NCBI RefSeq assembly: GCF_900538055.1
Contig: NZ_UZAC03000001.1
Coordinates: 682,001-746,000 of the forward strand
From: Pasteuria penetrans
Lineage (GTDB): Bacteria; Bacillota; Bacilli; Thermoactinomycetales; Thermoactinomycetaceae
Reading direction: 5' to 3'
DNA length: 64,000 bases
The notes beneath the pieces were generated by a model. The model was not told where the DNA came from, made no database searches, and saw nothing but the letters and a program-made list of their open reading frames with translations. This document shows positions 27,701-38,465 of the stretch, piece by piece. The translations under genes and the position numbers were made by a program. The stretch's first letter is position 1. Each line of letters opens with the position of its first letter.

Positions 27701-28719
27701 AGAAGCCCACTCCCAGAAAGGGGCGGGCTTTTGAGCGCCTAAAGGTTCTGTATAGAAAAATCGGGATCCCGGCCGCATATCGGACCTGAGGGTTCAGTCT
27801 CGGGAGTGGGGATGGGCAACTCACCCTCTATCAGGGAATAAGGGGTTATCGATATGAAAACAGAACTAAATTTCCTGAGGCCCCCTTTTTCGGACGAAGT
27901 GAAAATCATGAAAATAGAGAAATTAGGAACCACAAAATTAGATATAAAATGAGTTATATCCTAGGGTCCATTGCCAACCGTTCATTCCCGGGAATCAGGT
28001 GTTCCCGGGAGGATTCGGGGAACCCGCTCCCATTATACCCGCCTGGACCTATTGTAACAGGGGACTTAATAGGAATTATGAAAAAACCACCCAAGGATAT
28101 TTCAGGTCTGAAGTTTGGCCAAGATCCGGTTTGTGTACCGTTGGATCCATTCATACGAATGGTTGCCCCGGGGCTAGGGTGGGTGTCGATGATGATCAAG
28201 GGGAATCGACCTTGTTGATCGAAGATTTTTGAAAATCCGGTCCCAGGTGTCTAACATTTCGGGAGGGCCGTACCTAAACAGTAAAGAATCTCCCGGACAT
28301 CATTCCATCTGCGTCCTATCGCTATGTCAATGGTTATTTTTTTCTTTGTTGTCATGAATCCTTAGTAGCATCGGACTGAATGGTGGGTATTAGCCCTGTA
28401 GGGCGTGAAGATCCCATGCGTTCCTCAGACGGCTATCCTGTTGGGGTACGGGACGGGGAATTCCCTTTACCGGGTATCCCCCACTACTTTGTTTGCCCCC
28501 CAGGGCTCCAGTATCTTTTATGTTACAATACAATAAAATATTTAAAACGTGAATACATGAAGGAGGTCCCTAAAGGTGAGGAAAATCCGTCCCAAAACCC
28601 CGTTCAGGAATGTTATGCCCGCAACGGGATGCCGCCGTTGTGGCTAAAAATTACCTCAATTGCGGAGGGATCATGGTAGTTGGTTCCTATTGGGATGGTT
28701 CCAAGGATGGATGTGTACG

Positions 28720-28865
28720 GTAATCATAAACAATGTATATTTTATTATATATAATGGTTAAAATAATTAATAAAAAAATAGATCCTGAAGCGGATCATCA
28801 TAGGATGCAAAGAGGATAAAAAAGGGCTCTCCAGGGGACCGATATCAGATTTTGAATGCGATCGC
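28720..28865 (+). repeat. Dispersed repeat family Z, copy
   Basis: The shared core is AATAATTAATAAAAAAATAGATCCTGAA, a gap, then a G-rich end with AAAAAAGGGCTC...CAGGGGACC and TTTTGAATGCGATC. It is the same orientation as the copies at about 20440-20610, 30050-30205 and 36265-36385. The core can form two short hairpins. No coding sense is conserved. Confidence 0.6.
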
Positions 28866-29620
28866 GGTTTTATTTTTGCATGGCGACAAATGTTATTTAT
28901 CCCAATCCTAAAAGATGTTTGACTATACCTAGGATGAAATTTAGCATGTGATTTCCCCCTTAATTTTTGTTATTGTGACTCCCTTTCCTTCATTAGCTAC
29001 AAGATCAATGGATTATGGATAAATTATAAGGTTATTTTCATGTAGTATAAAGTATAATTTAATGTAAATTAAATTTAGAGGGTACCTGATTTGGGATGAG
29101 ATTTTTGTTTCCAGTTGTGACTGGCATTCGGGGTGGGTATGTGCATCTCCTAGGAGCTCCTTTGGCCCAACTTTGGTGTTTCTGTAGGGTTGGTCGATAT
29201 GATCTACACCCCGGATGTGATGTCGATGGGGTATACTATGTTTTATGTATTTTATGAAAAATGAACTACCTGTACCCCATAGGAACAGGTTTTCATCAGA
29301 TTCTATACGGAAAATTGCAATTATGATGGTTTCTGCCATCGTTGTCACTATTCATGAGGGGGATGGATGATCCCGACCTAGGGCCGTCTTTCATAGGTTT
29401 TGGGGGTTCCTATACCAACGTGGCCCATCGGATTGGGTCCGTTATGAGCATCTGTAGTAAGCAGAGGAATCTGCTGGGAAACGGAAAAAACCTTACGCCA
29501 GGTTTGGACATACCCTGGTTGATCCATTCCTATAGTACAGAATTCCTTGGGTGCTAATATCATTCCAGTCTTTGAATCCTATGACGATTTACACGGTTAC
29601 CAGTCTCAGAATACAAACAT

Positions 29621-29990
29621 GGTGCCCCTGCTGAAAAAGGGTATCAAACTTATCGGAATCTTTTTTATAAATTTAATTATATATTTCTAAATGTTTATAT
29701 TGTTAATTAATATAAAAACAGTTTATTTGGGTATTTCGGTCGTACGTGCCTTGGGGTTGAAAGGTATTCTCTTCCGGGTAGGCCCTCCATTTTTTGTGTG
29801 CACTCCAACCTGAATCGCAAAAAAAGTGCATTTCTTTCTCGCGTGTCCAGAAAACGGAGCCAGGATTTTGTGTACTCATGGTGTTGTGTTACTCCTCCTC
29901 CTATAAATTTATAATAAATATTTTTATATTTTTCTGATGGTTTTGTCTGTGACATTTTTAGGGTTGTACTTTTGACCCTCGTGAAATAAT
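29621..29990 (-). mobile_element. Remnant of an IS1182-type right end
   Basis: GGTGCCCCTGCTGAAAAAGG and GTATCAAACTTATCGG match the terminal repeat. TGTTTATATTGTTAATTAATATAAAAACAG followed by GGGTATTTC matches the inner part at 19555-19595 in reverse. The minus-strand frame beyond about 29885 (MSTQNPGSVFWTREKEMHFF) follows a GGAGGAGG site but matches nothing known and has a broken relative near 35840, so it is not called a gene. Confidence 0.6.
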
Positions 29991-30049
29991 TTTCATCCGT
30001 GGAGTAACTAAAATGGGCCTAATAAGGGAGGGAAACAATGGAAGGGAGT

Positions 30050-30205
30050 GGATCCATATGGTAATTAGAGGTAACCCGTATTTTATTATATATTAAATTT
30101 AAATAATTAATAAAAAATAGACCCTGAAATGGGTCATCAGACAACGCAGGGGAAACAAAAAAGGGCTTCCCCTGTGGGACCTGACATAAGAATCTGAAAT
30201 GCAAT
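30050..30205 (+). repeat. Dispersed repeat family Z, copy
   Basis: ATAATTAATAAAAAATAGACCCTGAAATGGG, then AAAAAAGGGCTTCCCCTGTGGGACCTG and ATCTGAAATGCAATC; see 28720-28865. Confidence 0.6.
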
Positions 30206-30293
30206 CTATCTGCGTACGGGAACTCCTACGACCTGTTTCCCCCTAATCGCTCACTACCAGTACAACTTGTTTTATATCGGCACTATAGGGTTT

Positions 30294-31571
30294 TTATAGT
30301 TGATTCCATATTCCCTCTGTTGCTGACAGTGTGGCTTCGATGTCTGACTCTGTGTGGGCGGCCATGAGGAACCAGGCCTCGTATTTAGAAGGAGCTAGGG
30401 CAATTCCAGCGCGGGAGAGGGCCCTAAAGAATAGGGAAAAACGGTTTCCATCGCTCTCTCGAGCCTGTTGGTAGTTATGGACCGATTCTGTATGGAAATA
30501 AAGGGTAAAGGCCCCCCCAAAGGCATTGATGGTTACAGGAATGCCTGCGCTCTCCGCCTGTTTTTGTAGGCCCGTCCACAATCGTTTGGCTAGGGCTTCT
30601 ATTTTCGGGTAAGGGTTGGTTGTGCGCAGTTTTTGTAGGCAGGCTAGGCCCGCTGCCGTAGAGATGGGGTTCCCTGCCATGGTCCCTCCCTGATAGGTTG
30701 AGCCGAGGGGGGCAACATTTTTCATAATTTCCTTGCGACCCCCATAAGCACCGATGGGTAATCCCCCCCCGATGATTTTCCCCAATGTCGTGAGATCGGG
30801 TCGTATCCCAAAGTGATCCTGTATAGCACCATACTGGAAGCGGAAGGCCGTGATGACTTCATCATAGATTACCAGTGTTCCTGCTTCCTGGCTCCATTTT
30901 TGGATTTTGGTTAAGAATCCTGGGTTTGGGGGAACGATGCCAAAATTGCCTACCAAGGGTTCCACCAGGATGGCGGCAAATTGTTCTCTATATTTAGAGA
31001 ATGTTGTTTCGAGTGCAGAGGGGTCGTTGAAGGGTATGGTGATTACATCCTGGGAAACACTGTGAGGAATTCCCGTGTTGTCGACTGTTCCTACTGTTGT
31101 TGCTACCCCGGAGCCTGCTCCTAGCAGGACAGTGTCACAATGCCCATGGTAGCAACCCGAAAATTTGAGGATCTTGGTCCGTCCCGTGTAGGCTCGGGCC
31201 AAACGAATAGCTGACATGACGGCCTCCGTGCCGCTACAGGTGAGACGGACCTGCTCTAACGAGGGGATGGCTTTTTGCAGGGTTTCAGCGAATAGGACTT
31301 CCCGTTCGGTAGGTGCTCCATAAACAGTTCCATGGCTCGCTGCTACACGGATAGCCTCTGTAATAGTCGGGTCCCCATGGCCAAGAATGATCGGACCAAG
31401 AGCAGCTATGTAGTCAATGTATTTTTTTCCTTCCTGATCCCATAGATAGGCCCCCTTGGCTCGCGAAACGAAGAAGGGTGCATCCTCCTCCCCGATTCCC
31501 TTCCAGGATCGAGAGGGGCTGTTGACACCACCTGGGATGGTGGTACAGGCGCGTTGATACAGGTTACTCAC
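30294..31571 (-). CDS. hemL: Glutamate-1-semialdehyde 2,1-aminomutase
   Basis: A PLP enzyme that turns glutamate-1-semialdehyde into 5-aminolevulinate, the first committed tetrapyrrole precursor. The sequence shows IPGGVNSPSRSW near the start, TCSGTEAVMSAIRLARA, FSGCYHGHCD, the IYDEVITAFRF block with the Asp that holds the cofactor nitrogen, and LTTLGKIIGGGLPIGAYGGR with the PLP lysine at residue 265. The frame extends to an ATG at 31592, but AAGGAG lies inside that extension, 8 bases before a GTG at 31571. Starting there gives 425 residues and the usual N-terminus MSNLYQRAC. It is a single gene here, away from other hem genes. It would feed the haem made for the oxidase encoded at 51.7-57.0 kb. 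Confidence 0.93.
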   Translation of the reverse strand: MSNLYQRACTTIPGGVNSPSRSWKGIGEEDAPFFVSRAKGAYLWDQEGKKYIDYIAALGPIILGHGDPTITEAIRVAASHGTVYGAPTEREVLFAETLQKAIPSLEQVRLTCSGTEAVMSAIRLARAYTGRTKILKFSGCYHGHCDTVLLGAGSGVATTVGTVDNTGIPHSVSQDVITIPFNDPSALETTFSKYREQFAAILVEPLVGNFGIVPPNPGFLTKIQKWSQEAGTLVIYDEVITAFRFQYGAIQDHFGIRPDLTTLGKIIGGGLPIGAYGGRKEIMKNVAPLGSTYQGGTMAGNPISTAAGLACLQKLRTTNPYPKIEALAKRLWTGLQKQAESAGIPVTINAFGGAFTLYFHTESVHNYQQARESDGNRFSLFFRALSRAGIALAPSKYEAWFLMAAHTESDIEATLSATEGIWNQL

Positions 31572-32248
31572 AGAGATATCTCCTTTTTTCATTGTTTCTA
31601 TAGTTAATATCTAGGATCTTATAGAGATAGGGATGAGTAGGTCCTATTTATGCAAGGGTAATTTCCCCTATCGACGGGTCCTTTTTTGTGGTGGGGTTCA
31701 TGTTTCGGTTGCGTTACGGGCCCGTAATCCGGTACAGTGCCTTACAAGCATAGCATGTGTATTCTATGGGTGGAAGGGGTATTTGGTCTATCTCTTGCGT
31801 GGGTGTGATCCTATGTAGATCATGGTGAAAGTGGATCTAGAGCAGTTCTTTGCAGCGGATAGGGAGCTATGTTGTGGGGTTCCCATGCTGGAGAAAAGAG
31901 AATAGGGGATCCGTTTTTGTGTCAAGCTACGTGCATCAGGAATGGACAAGGAGGGTTCCTAGTTCCCATTATGGGCCGGGGGGGTACTCAATCATGGCGG
32001 ATAAATTTCCGATTTTTTTGTCTCTATCCATAGGAACTCACCTGAATGGGTGCGGAGTTAGGTAAAGCGAGTTCTGTGAAAGTGGGTTGTTTTTTTCATG
32101 ATGGTTGTCTTGACGTGTAGAACTATGTAGATGAGGGTAAAACGTTGAGTGATGATTTTTTTATTTTATTGATGCTATCATTTCTTGTGATGATTGCACA
32201 GTATTTTTGACATAGAAAAATGTTTTCTAGAAAGGGGTTGTATGGATT
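31572..32248. other. Gene-free stretch between hemL and bcp
   Basis: Divergent promoter region of about 680 bp. A fragment near 32060-32085 (GCGAGTTCTGTGAAAGTGGGTTG) faintly resembles the domain V/VI junction of group II introns. Nothing else recognised. Confidence 0.5.
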
Positions 32249-32722
32249 ATGTTACGTACGGGTGATCAGGCCCCTGATTTTACCTTACCAGCTGCTAATC
32301 AGGAGGGAGAAATCTCCCTGTCGGACTTCCGGGGTTGCTATGTTTTATTGTATTTTTATCCCAAAAATGATACACCCAATTGTACAACGGAGGCGTGTGC
32401 CTTTCGCGACCAAAATGATTTTTTTTCAGAGTTCAATACCGTGATCATAGGCATAAGCCGCGATTCTGTTGCTTCCCACGAGAGATTTGCAAAGCGATAC
32501 CACCTTCCGTTTCTGTTACTGAGTGATCAGGAGGGGGGGGTTTGTTCCCAGTATGGTGTGCTGAAGGAGCGGAAGCTATTTGGCAAAGCACACAAGGGTA
32601 TTGTGCGAACAACCTTTCTCATTGATCCCGAGGGGAAGATTGTACACGTTTACGATAAGGTTAAGGTGGAAGGACATGCTGATGAAATCATCCATAATCT
32701 GAGGGACCTTGTGAGGTCATAA
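32249..32722 (+). CDS. bcp: Thioredoxin-dependent peroxiredoxin, Bcp type
   Basis: A cytoplasmic thiol peroxidase that reduces hydrogen peroxide and organic hydroperoxides using thioredoxin. The sequence begins LRTGDQAPDFTLP, has the active-site block YFYPKNDTPNCTTEACAFRD with the peroxidatic Cys (first) and the resolving Cys five residues on, as in atypical 2-Cys Bcp proteins, and ends with the usual GKIVHVYDKVKVEGHADEI. It is 157 residues, the family length. The family usually has Gly before the first Cys (TPGCT) where this protein has Asn. The ATG follows AGGGG at about 12 bases. It is a lone gene; as an oxidative defence gene it may be under PerR-type control, but no operator was seen. 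Confidence 0.93.
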   Translation: MLRTGDQAPDFTLPAANQEGEISLSDFRGCYVLLYFYPKNDTPNCTTEACAFRDQNDFFSEFNTVIIGISRDSVASHERFAKRYHLPFLLLSDQEGGVCSQYGVLKERKLFGKAHKGIVRTTFLIDPEGKIVHVYDKVKVEGHADEIIHNLRDLVRS

Positions 32723-34186
32723 TGGGGGGTGTTACCTACTGTGGAAGAGTTCCCCGTTTATGGTATTTGGTACACACCTTCCTGTCCCCCCGGTTGGTGA
32801 TAGGTGGGGATGTTTTGCCATAGTACCTAGTTTATAGTAGGGTATTTTAGTGTGCGAGGGGTTTGTTGGGAGTGGCCAGATCGAGCAGGTAGCATAGGGT
32901 GCGGGTATGCGATGATTTGCAAGGGACCCCCGTGGGGCGTGTAGGATATAGGTGTTGTATAGGAGGGTGTGGGTTTTGTATCCCAAACGCGGTGTTACCC
33001 CCGAACAGGTGATGTTAGGTTCCTTGTCATGGCCCGCGAATCGCTCTCCGGGGGTATTTTTCTAACCTATCCTAGTTGTTCATGAAGAATATAAATAGTT
33101 TACAGTGTCTATGGTTTCCTATAATCGGGTCCATGTGGGGATGCTTTTGAAATGATATAGGACGATGGTCCCGATATCTATTTTCTGCATTATCTCTAAG
33201 AAGCTTCCACTTACATATTTATTAATTAAATAATTTATATAAAATTAAAAATATAATGTATAATAACATCATTCAGAATATTATAATAAAATCAGCGCGC
33301 CCTTAGCATGGATTCACCCTGTTGCCTTCTGCTGTGTTTTAGGACATAAAACCCCGTCGGTGGATGAAGAAGAGCCAACCCAAGGTTGGAAGGCAGCGAA
33401 CCTATTTCCGTTTGGTTTGATCCCCCCCTTCCCTCGTTCCATAATGTTGGTTGTGCGATGAGCCACACGATCGTTTCCATCGTGGCGAAGGTGAATCGTA
33501 ATTCGGACTCTTCCGGAACATCCCCATTGGTATGAAGGTGCAAGGAAGCGGCATTCATGATCGATCCCCATGGCCGTCTTAGGCCATTCTCCCAAGGGCT
33601 TCCCCCACCCCCCATGAATTTTCTCTGGGAGGGATCCCCATTCCGCGATAGGGAAATGATCCCGCTTTTTCAGGGCTACTACTTTTCCATTGGATAAGGG
33701 GGTATCCCCCCTTATAGGGCCTGAGGGGTTTGTCCTGGGCAATTCATAGTCATCGGGGGTTTATTGTGTATGTAAATCGTGTGTGAACGAGGGTTTTGAA
33801 AAACTCTGTGCTCGGTCGGAATGCATTCTGGCTGGTCGATTTCATAGTACCAAAGGTTCTGGATGCGAACACCCTTCCAGTTTCTGAATCCTATGATGAT
33901 GGGATATGGCTACGAGTTCTAGGCCACGAACCTATGTGTAGGTAGTATCTCCCTGAAGGAAGCTATCTTTGCAGGGAACGCTGATTCCATTTATGAGGTA
34001 GGTAGAGGAGGGGTCTAAAGAACTAATTCCCTCCGATTTAGCCATGGGATCATTTTGATGTTGATGTCTATACCACTGTTCTTTTCTAAGTGTCGGTTGG
34101 CTTTTTTCCCCCATGGATTTAGCCGTTTGTTCAGGTTGATTCCTTTGCCCTTTGTGGAAGGCGAACGCGTTGTACAAGCTTCCCGT
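32723..34186. repeat. Gene-free stretch with repeat families X and Y
   Basis: About 32965-33115 matches 19955-20110 (probable IS5-type debris, minus-strand pattern KNTPG...GVTPRLGYK). About 33300-33965 is an inverted full copy of family Y (see 1057-1938). About 33950-34186 belongs to the downstream part of the lgt duplication. A minus-strand frame of 142 codons at 33314-33742 is open, but the other Y copy is riddled with frame changes and the product resembles nothing, so it is not called. Confidence 0.55.
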
Positions 34187-35128
34187 TTAGGTTGGTTTTG
34201 GGGGGTTTTTTTTCTCCCTGCTCCCACATTGTTCCCATTCGGTTAAACCCGCACATCGGCGTCCGATCCAGACACCTAGGAACCCAACAAACTCCAGGAC
34301 GCTAAACAATTGTGGGAGACGGATGGAGTTCTCCCCTATGGTGGGGGGATGGAACCAAGTGTTTAGGGGGGACCAAAGGGTAGTGAAGAGGTTTACGATC
34401 CATGAGGGTGCTTCGTAAACGGCACTATCCATCCGTAGCCCTTCGATATAGAATCGTCCAAGGGCATACCATAGGAAAGCAGAAAAAAAGATTTCGCCGC
34501 GTCGTAGCTTGGGGGCAAAACGGAACAGGGCCAGGAGGACTCCAACGCCTAGGATATTCCAGAGGGACTGGTATAGGAAGGTGGGATGATGGTATTCCCC
34601 TCTGATGTACATGCCTTCGATGAGCCAATCCGGCAACAGCAGATCCTCTAGGAAGGAGCGGGGCACTGGACTTCCATAGGCCTCCTGATTGATAAAGTTT
34701 CCCCATCGTCCTATGGCCTCACCCAATAGTAATCCGGGAGCTGCTATATCGGTGATTCGTAGAAAGGAGATACGATAACGGCGGCAGAAGAGCCATCCCG
34801 TGATCATGGCGCACAGATAGGCACCCTGGATTGAAAGACCCGATAAACCAAATTCTGTTGGTCCGATGCCGATGATGGTCAGGGGATGTTCCCAATACAT
34901 GGCGTCCCTGGAAACAATGACATCATAGAGCCGTCCCCCCAGTACAGCAATGGGTATGCAGAGAAGGAGTAGTGGGATAAAAAATGAATCTAGCTTATAT
35001 TTTTTTGCCAGTGGACATGTCATCCATGTTGCTATTGCTAAAGCTAGTGCTGTAATGAGTCCATACCAATGCACCTTGAAATATCCTAGATCCAGAATGA
35101 CTGGGTCCATGAGGACTTCTACTGGCAA
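34187..35128 (-). CDS. lgt: Prolipoprotein diacylglyceryl transferase, copy 1
   Basis: A polytopic membrane enzyme that transfers diacylglycerol from phosphatidylglycerol to the lipobox cysteine of prolipoproteins, the first step in lipoprotein maturation. The family signature is present as AIGRWGNFINQEAYGSP, along with VLGGRLYDVI in the loop before it and YHHPTFLYQSLWNILG after it. Seven or so membrane segments. Where E. coli Lgt has a His in SFHGG and many Bacillota a Tyr, both copies here have Gln (LSIQGA). The frame starts at a TTG 18 bases upstream of an in-frame ATG (35110); neither has a clear ribosome site. CtaC, encoded at 52751, has a lipobox and is a likely substrate. It is about 93 percent identical to the copy at 36846, by eye. 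Confidence 0.93.
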   Translation of the reverse strand: MPVEVLMDPVILDLGYFKVHWYGLITALALAIATWMTCPLAKKYKLDSFFIPLLLLCIPIAVLGGRLYDVIVSRDAMYWEHPLTIIGIGPTEFGLSGLSIQGAYLCAMITGWLFCRRYRISFLRITDIAAPGLLLGEAIGRWGNFINQEAYGSPVPRSFLEDLLLPDWLIEGMYIRGEYHHPTFLYQSLWNILGVGVLLALFRFAPKLRRGEIFFSAFLWYALGRFYIEGLRMDSAVYEAPSWIVNLFTTLWSPLNTWFHPPTIGENSIRLPQLFSVLEFVGFLGVWIGRRCAGLTEWEQCGSREKKNPPKPT

Positions 35129-36845
35129 GGCTTCATCCGTCCCCTCCGTTTTGTGTTAGATTTTGTGTGTATCTTCCACCCACTATAGTACAAAATGTTC
35201 TGGATGCGAATACCCCTCCAGTTCCTGAATTCTATGATGATGGATACGGCTACGATGAATCCCAGGCCACGCACGAACCCATGTATAGGTAGCATCTCCC
35301 CAAAGGAAGCTATAGCATGTAGGAAATGTTGTGTACTTTAGATTTGGAATTTTAATAGCTATCCAACCGATGAGAAAGAGGGGAATGGGGGATACCGCTA
35401 TGGCATGACAACAGGGATCATTTCGATCATCCATCCTGCGGAGACACATCCCCAGCGCGGGGGATACCTTTCCCCATCCACAATGTGTATACCTCTGACC
35501 ACGTTTCATAAAAAACGGATCCTCCCTTTCGTACCTTAGGGAAGGGAATCGTAAGGGAACCGCAACCTGTCTGTATGGTTTTTTTTCCATAACCGTTTCT
35601 GCGAATCATCCTACCCGGAACCATCGGGATTTTTTCCCTGAAGCCTCTTGCTGCCGATAGGGGTCCCACTCATGATGAACGAACCACTCGAAAGCCTTGG
35701 AAAGAGAAGGTAAATCAATAGGGGGATTTTGGGAACGTTCTCGCTCTCCATGCCCAATAGTCCCCTGGAACAAACTCCTCATTTTTTCAGGTATTTCCAT
35801 TGATATAGCAAAAAAGAGTGCACCCCTTTCTCCCATGTCTAGTGAACGGGATCAGAAATATCAATAACTCATGCGTTACTCCATTTATTAAATAAATTTG
35901 TTAATAAATATTATAATGTTTTCGGTAATTTTGTCTATGATAGTTCGGAGGTCGCACCATAAAAAAATAGGGTAGGTAGGGAGCTTTGGGACCATCATTA
36001 GTTTGGGGAAACACAAGTAGGGGTGGAGAGAAGGGGGGCGAAAGGTCCCCTAAGAGCGGGTTCGTTGGGATTTTATAAGGAAAGGCAGGGAATAAGGGGC
36101 CTGGGTGGGTTCGGGGGGGGAAAATCTGCCCCGTCCTAATGGTGGACAAGGGTTCAGGGAAGAAATATTTTCTGCAGGGCGATTTCGAGCGGGGGTAATC
36201 AGGACAGGTTCAACAAAGGGGTCCTACGCAGGGAGAATGAATATATAAAGTAATTAGATTCAATACTATAGTTTTATTATAATTTTATTTAAATAATTAA
36301 TAAAAAAACAGATCCAGAGACGGGCCCCAAAGACGGAGCGGGGACAAAAAAGAGCTCCTTCTAGGGACATCAAATTTTGGATTCAACATTCCCCGGCGAA
36401 CACGGGACTACCCCATGATGCGGATTCTACTGAACCAACAAACGACAGGGGATCGTTTCTGTTTAGAATCATTCTCTGGTTCATGAGACTGCCTTTTTTT
36501 CATCTCTCCATAGATAAAATGAAGGGATGGATATGGTGAATGATGGGTTTGGGGTTCATGGTTATTGCGTTGGCCTCTGTAGGGCGTATGATGGAAACAT
36601 TGATCCGGCATACCTATGATAGGGTGGGTAGAGGGGGCTAAAAAATTAATTCCCTTCGATTGAGCCATTGGATCATTTTTGGTGCTTATATCCAATACCA
36701 TTGTTTTTTTCTAAGTGTAGGTTGGCATTTTTTCTCCCATGGATCTAGTCGTTTGTCCATGTTTGTTCCCTCGTTTTTTTGTGCTCTCTTCCCTGCCTTT
36801 TGTGGAAGGTAAATGTGTTGCACAGGTTTCTCAATTTAGGTTGGT
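35129..36845. other. Gene-free stretch between the lgt copies
   Basis: 35165-35330 is a partial family Y repeat. 35590-35840 on the minus strand has coding-like pieces in two frames (MRSLFQGTIGHGERERSQNP, AFEWFVHHEWDPYRQQ, REKIPMVPGRMI) and may be a dead transposase; its left part has a faint relative at 29790-29885. 36065-36390 matches 20285-20610 and includes a family Z repeat. 36610-36845 is the downstream flank of lgt copy 2. Confidence 0.5.
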
Positions 36846-37775
36846 TTAGGGGGTGTTTTTTTTCTTTCTGCCCCACTGTGTTCCCATTTCGGGTAGGCTT
36901 GTACATCGGCGTCCGATCCAGACACTTAGGAACCCAATGAACTCCAGGACGCTAAACAACTGTGGGAGACGGATGGAGTTCTCTCCTATGGTAGGGGGAT
37001 GGAACCAGGTGTTTAGGGGAGACCAAAGGGTAGTGAAGAGGTTTGCGATCCATGAGGGTGCTTCATAAATGGCACTATCCATCCGTAACCCTTCGATATA
37101 GAATCGTCCAAGGGCATACCACAGGAAAGCAGCAAAAAAGATTTCGCCGCATCGTAGTTTGGGGGCGAAACGGAATAGGGCCAGGAGGATTCCAACGCCT
37201 AGGATATTCCAGAGGGATTGGTATAGGAAGGTGGGATGATGGTATTCCCCTCTGATGTACATGCCCTCGATGAGCCAATCCGGCAATAGCAGATCCTCTA
37301 GGAAGGAGCGGGGTACTGTACTTCCATAGGCTTCCTGATTGATAAAGTTTCCCCATCGTCCCATGGCTTCACCCAATAGTAACCCAGGGGCTGCTATATC
37401 GGTGATTCGTAGAAAGGAAATACGATGATGGCGGCAGAAGAGCCAGCCTGTACTCATGGCGCACAGATAGGCACCTTGTATGGAGAGACCTGATACACCA
37501 AATTCTGTCGCTCCGATGCCGATGATGGTCAGGGGATGTTCCCAGTACATGGCGTTTCTGGATACAATGACATCATAGAGCCGTCCTCCCAGTACAGCAA
37601 TGGGTACACAGAGAAGAAGCAGTGGGATAAAAAATGAATCCAGCTTATATTTTTTTGCTAGTGGAAACGTAATCCATGTTGCTATGACTAAAGCTAGTGC
37701 TGTAATGAGTCCGTACCAACGCACTTTGAAATACCCTAGGTTCAGAATGACTGGGTCCATGATTTCTGCCGGCAA
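36846..37775 (-). CDS. lgt: Prolipoprotein diacylglyceryl transferase, copy 2
   Basis: The sister of the gene at 34187 with the same signature (AMGRWGNFINQEAYGST) and the same Gln in LSIQGA. The frame is intact over 309 codons. It differs from copy 1 at about twenty positions, many conservative (WMTCPLAKK to WITFPLAKK, CRRYRISF to CRHHRISF), and the C-terminal tail has diverged (TSLPEMGTQWGRKKKN). An in-frame ATG at 37760 is an alternative to the TTG at 37775. Both copies keep the residues needed for activity, so neither is plainly the dead one. Confidence 0.93.
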   Translation of the reverse strand: MPAEIMDPVILNLGYFKVRWYGLITALALVIATWITFPLAKKYKLDSFFIPLLLLCVPIAVLGGRLYDVIVSRNAMYWEHPLTIIGIGATEFGVSGLSIQGAYLCAMSTGWLFCRHHRISFLRITDIAAPGLLLGEAMGRWGNFINQEAYGSTVPRSFLEDLLLPDWLIEGMYIRGEYHHPTFLYQSLWNILGVGILLALFRFAPKLRCGEIFFAAFLWYALGRFYIEGLRMDSAIYEAPSWIANLFTTLWSPLNTWFHPPTIGENSIRLPQLFSVLEFIGFLSVWIGRRCTSLPEMGTQWGRKKKNTP

Positions 37776-38465
37776 GACTTCATCCGTCCCCTCCGCCTTG
37801 TGTTAGACCTTGTGTATAATCCTTTATCTAAACATACCCCTTATCCGTATTTGTTTCCATGTCGTTTTCCCGTTTTATACGGTTGTTTTCTATGGTCCCC
37901 ATGATTGCCTTCCGGTGTTTCTGCTGCCTAGGCATATCGTGTATTCTTTAGGGATTGTAGGGGATGATATTTCCTTCTCCCCTGGAAAGACCCGCTTCCT
38001 ATAGTTCTTTTCCATTGTACACCGTTGCTGAAGTTGAAAGCGACCTTCCTAGGAAAGAGGTTCACTTTGAAATACTCTCTTTTCGATATGAGGCGGTCTC
38101 CCTAATGATCCCCGCTTCCCTCATTCGGGTTCAAGGGAGTGGGGATTTTTTCGTATTTTGAAATGCCTATATTCAATATGTTAACACAGAGTATAGGAGT
38201 TATAAATTGTAATTCCATCATTTATTCGATTTAAAATAAAAATAAATATATTATTATGGTAATTCCTGTTTCCGGCGAAGAAGTCTAATGCGTTATAATC
38301 AATGATACAAGGACCTGTGCGGGGTGTAGGATTACGGGGGCCTTTGGCGTTAGGACGGGTATGATCAGGAGTGGGAAGTGATGGGTTCTGGAGGCCATCT
38401 GCGAAGGGAGATTGTGGTGCGTTATGGAGGGCTTGTGGGGGGATACGGTAACCAGTGGTGAGACG
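37776..38465. other. Gene-free stretch before rapZ
   Basis: Divergent region between lgt copy 2 and rapZ. It is AT-rich around 38160-38270, where the rapZ promoter may lie. No gene or repeat recognised. Confidence 0.5.

Larger units (their letters stand above)
27701..30293. other. 2.6 kb without a supported gene: repeat and IS debris
   Basis: Several segments are recognisable as copies of other places. About 27960-28090, read on the minus strand, resembles the conserved gene-free part of the family A unit (CAATAGGTCCaGGcGGGTAT, compare 3118-3138). About 28720-28865 and 30050-30205 are family Z repeats. 29621-29990 is an IS1182-type right end. Frames in this stretch, for example at 28380-28679, lack ribosome sites and family resemblance. 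A G/C-rich inverted pair TTCCCGGGAAtcaggtgTTCCCGGGA sits near 27985-28010. Confidence 0.5.
33950..37810 (-). repeat. Direct duplication carrying lgt (33950-35165 and 36610-37810)
   Basis: Two ~1.2 kb segments contain the whole lgt gene plus about 240 bp downstream and 30 bp upstream, in the same orientation, separated by about 1.4 kb of repeat debris. Downstream landmarks in both are CTTTTCTAAGTGT / TTTTTCTAAGTGTAGGTTGGC and CCTTTTGTGGAAGG. The upstream edge is CTTCATCCGTCCCCTCCG..TTGTGTTAGA. Confidence 0.85.

Noticed and set aside
33314-33742. 142-codon minus-strand frame in repeat family Y
   Set aside because: The other full copy at 1165-1822 shifts frame repeatedly, there is no ribosome site, and the product resembles no family.
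35183-35590. 135-codon minus-strand frame with His and Cys residues
   Set aside because: Its last third is a family Y repeat that is non-coding elsewhere, and the rest has no start signal or family pattern.
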